This document shows, one piece after another, positions 42,401 through 44,769 of a stretch of 44,769 bases of DNA. The stretch comes from Candidatus Merdiplasma excrementigallinarum (GTDB taxonomy: Bacteria > Bacillota > Clostridia > Lachnospirales > Lachnospiraceae). The stretch is taken from positions 1 through 44,769 of the forward strand of contig DVOS01000073.1 of assembly GCA_018713435.1 (NCBI GenBank), in the 5' to 3' direction. A model generated the notes under the pieces. That model had not been told where the DNA came from and ran no database searches. It saw only the letters and a program-made list of their open reading frames with translations. The translations under genes and the position numbers were made by a program. Positions within the stretch are counted from its first letter, which is position 1. Each line of letters begins with the position of its first letter.

Positions 42401-42888
42401 ATGAGCGCTGCGCTCAGATCCTGGAGCAGATCAAATCCAGGGTGGTGGACGACAGCAGCGCCGAGAGTTTTATCCTCTGCCGGCTTTTAGGCCTGATCAG
42501 CTGCCCCAAATTTACGGATTATGTGTATGAGGACTATAAGGGGGTATATCAGCCCCTGATCAGCCTTACCGGCGCCCAGGCCAATTTCGCGGAGCACTAT
42601 CTGCTGAACGCCTTTATGGGCCTGGAGGATACGGTGCGGGATCAGCTGTCTGAGAAAGCCAGAAGTCTGCTTCACGCTACAGAGGATATCGCGGGGCTCC
42701 GGGCAGATTTTGAGGACTTTACTCAGGTGAGGATCAAAGAGCCCACAGAGAGCCAGGCCTTTAAATATGGCTGGAAGGATATGGCGGATGGAGAGAAGAT
42801 CCTTTCCTCCTACCAGATTTTGAAACAGTCCGCCGACAATGTGATGAATATGCTGGGGCCGTCAAAGCCCAGCGGAAGAAAGTGGTAA
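39412..42888 (+). CDS. Large tubulin-like (FtsZ-superfamily) GTPase
   Basis: A 1158-residue cytoplasmic protein. The N-terminal third has a tubulin/FtsZ-type nucleotide-binding fold: LIIGLGGTGMDALRITKKL (residues ~38-56), LGIDTDEGE, ISGAGAVRQLGRLLL, and the tubulin signature loop GISGGTGSGTFLDM near residue 190. It matches the Tubulin_2-type family described in bacteria as FtsZ-like proteins linked to membrane remodelling. The remaining ~800 residues are helix-rich and hydrophilic, without a recognised domain, and far longer than FtsZ (~400). No membrane segment is seen. A GAGAAAGGA site precedes the ATG. The next gene begins 5 bp after the stop, so the two products probably work together. 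Confidence 0.9.
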   Translation: MGLSEEYKKRIQESLDAETGGRLHAIAAKATAVKAPVLIIGLGGTGMDALRITKKLIYDTIQSEKKDGEYTDKPKNIEYLGIDTDEGEEKKSYQGMYLNKTAGEIQIYTMPHVQPVLAHPELLPPYINSWLNTNIDTQTVISGAGAVRQLGRLLLMQNLSKVQTILESKIKKATSGFDTNVPMYVFILAGISGGTGSGTFLDMPYLVKAVSETNDGRPVRNVGILFMPDVNAGKSGVDNVKRESIYANGYAALKELDYLQKIEEVGDTFVQTYGTLRTGMTGEKPIPPYDICLLMSSRDVNGTSYGTGDENYAEVIHVAAETIFNFVLGDDGAADYTGFSIQSFLSNEVSNINTYKTQLGNLRHPVSYLYSIAGASSARLPIDDIMSYLTYKAFQEVQRYWDLRPQNEDVDQLLAFFKLSKGAVVNGGRARVKFPDTSRVDYKAVKERAPQVIQLYETAFAAQQKVIKENFKLMQEGLEEQIRDDNNLINQIFLDLTKGPVFAQQCLYTADPQRRSVITDLRRMNAEFMGEILQPEQMNVLEGNANAALNKIRNGSSIMGHKKELQEYLDAMNAWYNAKFRNELYGYAASYCSGAANTLTEKNNHIYDIVAELLDTLVKIFDKYGKIKTNAVEIKGEKGTTLTWSLVDTPAFIREVEARMENNPEFAVNLQEVVANFYHYLFENTELWTGNRKEDVVENINGFIYKQFNNILNHSMDFFLAMIAQSQNKTLNQYCDEIIQELRKRAQVHFPIDHAFSTGAVTQPSYSFISVPSNSPQLLQAAKNVAATTVTVGGAASIVKGSGINDRIFMMNFLSATPLSLYADLKHFYEKYKTHQQKPGLHLYEKNSYNEVDWKYLPSPYPETEWVAFDDPTERQINDFYRGVLAKGLAYGYVTENPMAGTMTCRWGEQTGWQEILEQFGVKPDESAAIPSNEGGRLVRALQERLENPAARCSETLTRTEMVTDDNHTELKKEYEEIIFIQMFKVRDRIKEMVEDHERCAQILEQIKSRVVDDSSAESFILCRLLGLISCPKFTDYVYEDYKGVYQPLISLTGAQANFAEHYLLNAFMGLEDTVRDQLSEKARSLLHATEDIAGLRADFEDFTQVRIKEPTESQAFKYGWKDMADGEKILSSYQILKQSADNVMNMLGPSKPSGRKW

Positions 42889-42893
42889 GATAG

Positions 42894-44769
42894 ATGGGAT
42901 TTGTAGATTATATCCGGAAAACGGAGGGAAAAGATTACAGCGGGCGAAAGAACGGCCTTGACCGGAAATGCCCTGCCGTGCTGGTGCTGTTGGGCTGCTT
43001 TTCCGGGGAGGAGACGGAAGCCCTCAAACGGGGGCTCTCCAGGTATATCAGCCTGGAGAATGCCGTGTTCTGGATGAGCAGCCGGCAGATTAGCCAGGAT
43101 ATATTCTGCTTATCTGCGGAGGATGGTCCGGTCTGGAGCGTGGAGGCGTATCACAGCCTCCGGCAGAAGGGACCGGAGGAGGATGTGAAGGAGGCGCTCT
43201 GCCGATTTGCCGCCGGCGTGTACAACGCCGCCCTGCGGGAAAATTTCCGGGATATAGGCTGCCTGCGGCTGAACTTCTTTATCAAACCGGACGAGGCGGA
43301 CGCGGGCCTGCTGCATCCTCTGTGGAAATTCCTTCAGAAGGAGCTGGGCCGGTATTTTGACATTCAGATTCAGACGGACCTGTATCTGGTGACAGATCAG
43401 AGCGCTTTCGCCCGGAAAGCGCCGGAGCGCCAGGCTTCCAGTTTCCTGACGCTTCAGGAGGCGGACGGGATGATCAGGCGGGGAGAAGCCTCCCTGGCCT
43501 ATATACTTTCCAACATGGACAGCCGGGGGAGAATCTGCTCTCCCGGCGAACCGTATGAGGCTGCGGCACTGCTGATGGTGGCTAAATGTGGGCTGCCGGA
43601 GCGGACGGACGGAGCCTCTCTGTACGATGACAGGGATTTTGGCAATGCCATCGCCAACGTGGGGGCTGTGGTGGGGCTTGAGCCCGGCGCCTTCTGTTCG
43701 GTGGGTTCCATAAGCCTGGATGTCCATGAGCAGCTGATGGTTCTGGCCGTCTGCCGCAGCGTATGGAACCGGCTGTGCCGGGTGCGGGAGAACCTGGATA
43801 CGGAGCGGATCCGGGAGGACTTCGGTGCGGGAGAAAAGGATCTGGATAACCTGGCCCGGAAAGGACTGGAGCGGCTGTGGTACGGGGAGACGGAGTGGCA
43901 GAGCACCCTGCGCAGCAGAAACCAGATGGAGGAAAAACTGCTGAACCTGACCCAGGGGGAGGCAGTGGAGGTATTTTACGGGCGAAACCTGGACCTGTAC
44001 CTGGAACTGAATGGAACCGGAATGACAGAAATCCAAGATCAGATCCGGGAGTGGGCCAGAGGGCTGGAAGAGCGGATTGAACAGCAGTCTTTTTCTCACC
44101 GGCTGACTGCCGTGGAGACGGAGATGGTGCTGCAGAAGCTGGAGGAGAGCCTGCAGGCCTGCCTGGAGGAGACGGAGAAGCTTTGCCAGGGAGCCCGGAC
44201 AAAGCTGGAAAAATGGAAAGAGACGAAATGCCGGGGACTTTCCAGACAGAAGGTTTCCTATACGAAAGAGAGCGTTACCCTGTTTCAGCTGGCGGTGGGA
44301 TACCTGCGGCTTTTATGGGAGGAGAAAAACGTCCAGGCCAGACGGCTGCGGCAAAAAGAGATGAGAGCGGCTGTCCGCGTCATCCGGGATAAGTACGGAC
44401 GGTGCCGCAGGATGGCCCAGACGGCTGTCGGGGAGCTCACCGGCCATATCCGGGATATTCTGGAAGAAAACGCCCAGAGACAGGAAAAGCTGCTGTCCGT
44501 TGTCAATGTGGATGACTATTACAGCCGGATCACGGAAGAGATGCTGGAGAACAGCCGGAAATTTCAGGAGCTGTCCTTCCATCTTCTGAAACTGGCGGGA
44601 GAGGGAAAAGTGAAGGAGCAGGAGCCGGAGACGGTGTACGAACCGGTGCTTCGCTTCTGCCGGGAGGAACTGCTGGGGAATCCTGTTTTTCATCAGGAAT
44701 TTCTGACGGAGATTTTCAAACGGCTGAAGGGATGGCGCAGGCCTGACGGGGTGGAACTGAAAAAGGAGG
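42894..44769 (+). CDS. Large coiled-coil-like protein of the tubulin-like operon, 3' partial
   Basis: An open frame of 625 codons from the ATG at 42894 that continues past the window edge. I do not recognise a family. The first ~300 residues look globular (CPAVLVLLGCFSGEETEALK, LTLQEADGMIRRGEASLAYIL, VGSISLDVHEQLMVLAVC). Residues ~340-560 are rich in charged heptads (LEERIEQQSFSHRL, QKLEESLQACLEETEKL) typical of coiled coils. No membrane segment or signal peptide is seen. Spacing of 5 bp to the tubulin-like gene suggests translational coupling, with the product being a cytoplasmic partner of the filament. Confidence 0.8.
   Translation, partial: MGFVDYIRKTEGKDYSGRKNGLDRKCPAVLVLLGCFSGEETEALKRGLSRYISLENAVFWMSSRQISQDIFCLSAEDGPVWSVEAYHSLRQKGPEEDVKEALCRFAAGVYNAALRENFRDIGCLRLNFFIKPDEADAGLLHPLWKFLQKELGRYFDIQIQTDLYLVTDQSAFARKAPERQASSFLTLQEADGMIRRGEASLAYILSNMDSRGRICSPGEPYEAAALLMVAKCGLPERTDGASLYDDRDFGNAIANVGAVVGLEPGAFCSVGSISLDVHEQLMVLAVCRSVWNRLCRVRENLDTERIREDFGAGEKDLDNLARKGLERLWYGETEWQSTLRSRNQMEEKLLNLTQGEAVEVFYGRNLDLYLELNGTGMTEIQDQIREWARGLEERIEQQSFSHRLTAVETEMVLQKLEESLQACLEETEKLCQGARTKLEKWKETKCRGLSRQKVSYTKESVTLFQLAVGYLRLLWEEKNVQARRLRQKEMRAAVRVIRDKYGRCRRMAQTAVGELTGHIRDILEENAQRQEKLLSVVNVDDYYSRITEEMLENSRKFQELSFHLLKLAGEGKVKEQEPETVYEPVLRFCREELLGNPVFHQEFLTEIFKRLKGWRRPDGVELKKE

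Overview
The window looks like a piece of chromosome from a Gram-positive anaerobe of the Clostridia, most likely a Lachnospiraceae-type gut bacterium. The evidence is AGGAGG-like ribosome binding sites, sigma-A promoters, short T-tailed intrinsic terminators, type III glutamine synthetase, Opp and CUT2-type transporters with lipoprotein or anchored binding proteins, a YesM/YesN two-component pair and a c-di-GMP-I riboswitch. Most of the DNA is moderately GC-rich. The first ~1.5 kb and a small gene at 29.8-30.1 kb are visibly AT-richer.

Layout. 1-2.6 kb: 3' part of a mannitol-dehydrogenase-family oxidoreductase, then aldose 1-epimerase. 2.8-6.7 kb: a ChvE/MmsAB-type monosaccharide ABC transporter. 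6.9-13.1 kb: an oligopeptide transporter, oppBCDF, with oppA behind its own promoter. 13.2-18.3 kb: a translationally coupled four-gene sensor operon (anchored sugar-binding-like protein, YesM-type kinase, YesN-type AraC regulator, ChvE-like lipoprotein). 18.4-20.7 kb: type III glutamine synthetase behind a leader attenuator. 20.9-22.8 kb: a small conserved-looking protein, a structured intergenic stretch and a CdaR-family regulator.

22.9-30.1 kb: one tight run of ten co-directional genes. It holds an S41 protease, a sigma-factor-like protein without region 4, a transglutaminase-like lipoprotein, PilC, four small membrane or pilin-like proteins, PilT and a truncated BRO-N protein. 30.1-31.5 kb: promoter, c-di-GMP-I riboswitch, terminator, and a secreted HELGH metalloprotease of the anthrax-lethal-factor/Pro-Pro-endopeptidase type. 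31.5-31.8 kb: large inverted repeats between convergent genes. 31.8-33.55 kb (minus strand): a membrane-anchored GH3-like protein that appears to have lost its catalytic loop and carries a long Ser/Thr/Glu/Pro-rich insert.

33.6-44.8 kb: a surface/cytoskeletal gene train. It encodes an NADase-type glycan-binding domain protein, an M15 peptidase, a multi-pass membrane protein, a vWA membrane protein, a 1158-residue tubulin-like GTPase and a large coiled-coil-like protein that runs off the window.

Two regions are the best candidates for undescribed systems. The first is the vWA/tubulin-like operon at the right end, which could form a cytoskeleton tied to the cell envelope. The second is the protease/sigma-like/transglutaminase/pilus operon, which is followed directly by a c-di-GMP-controlled surface protease.
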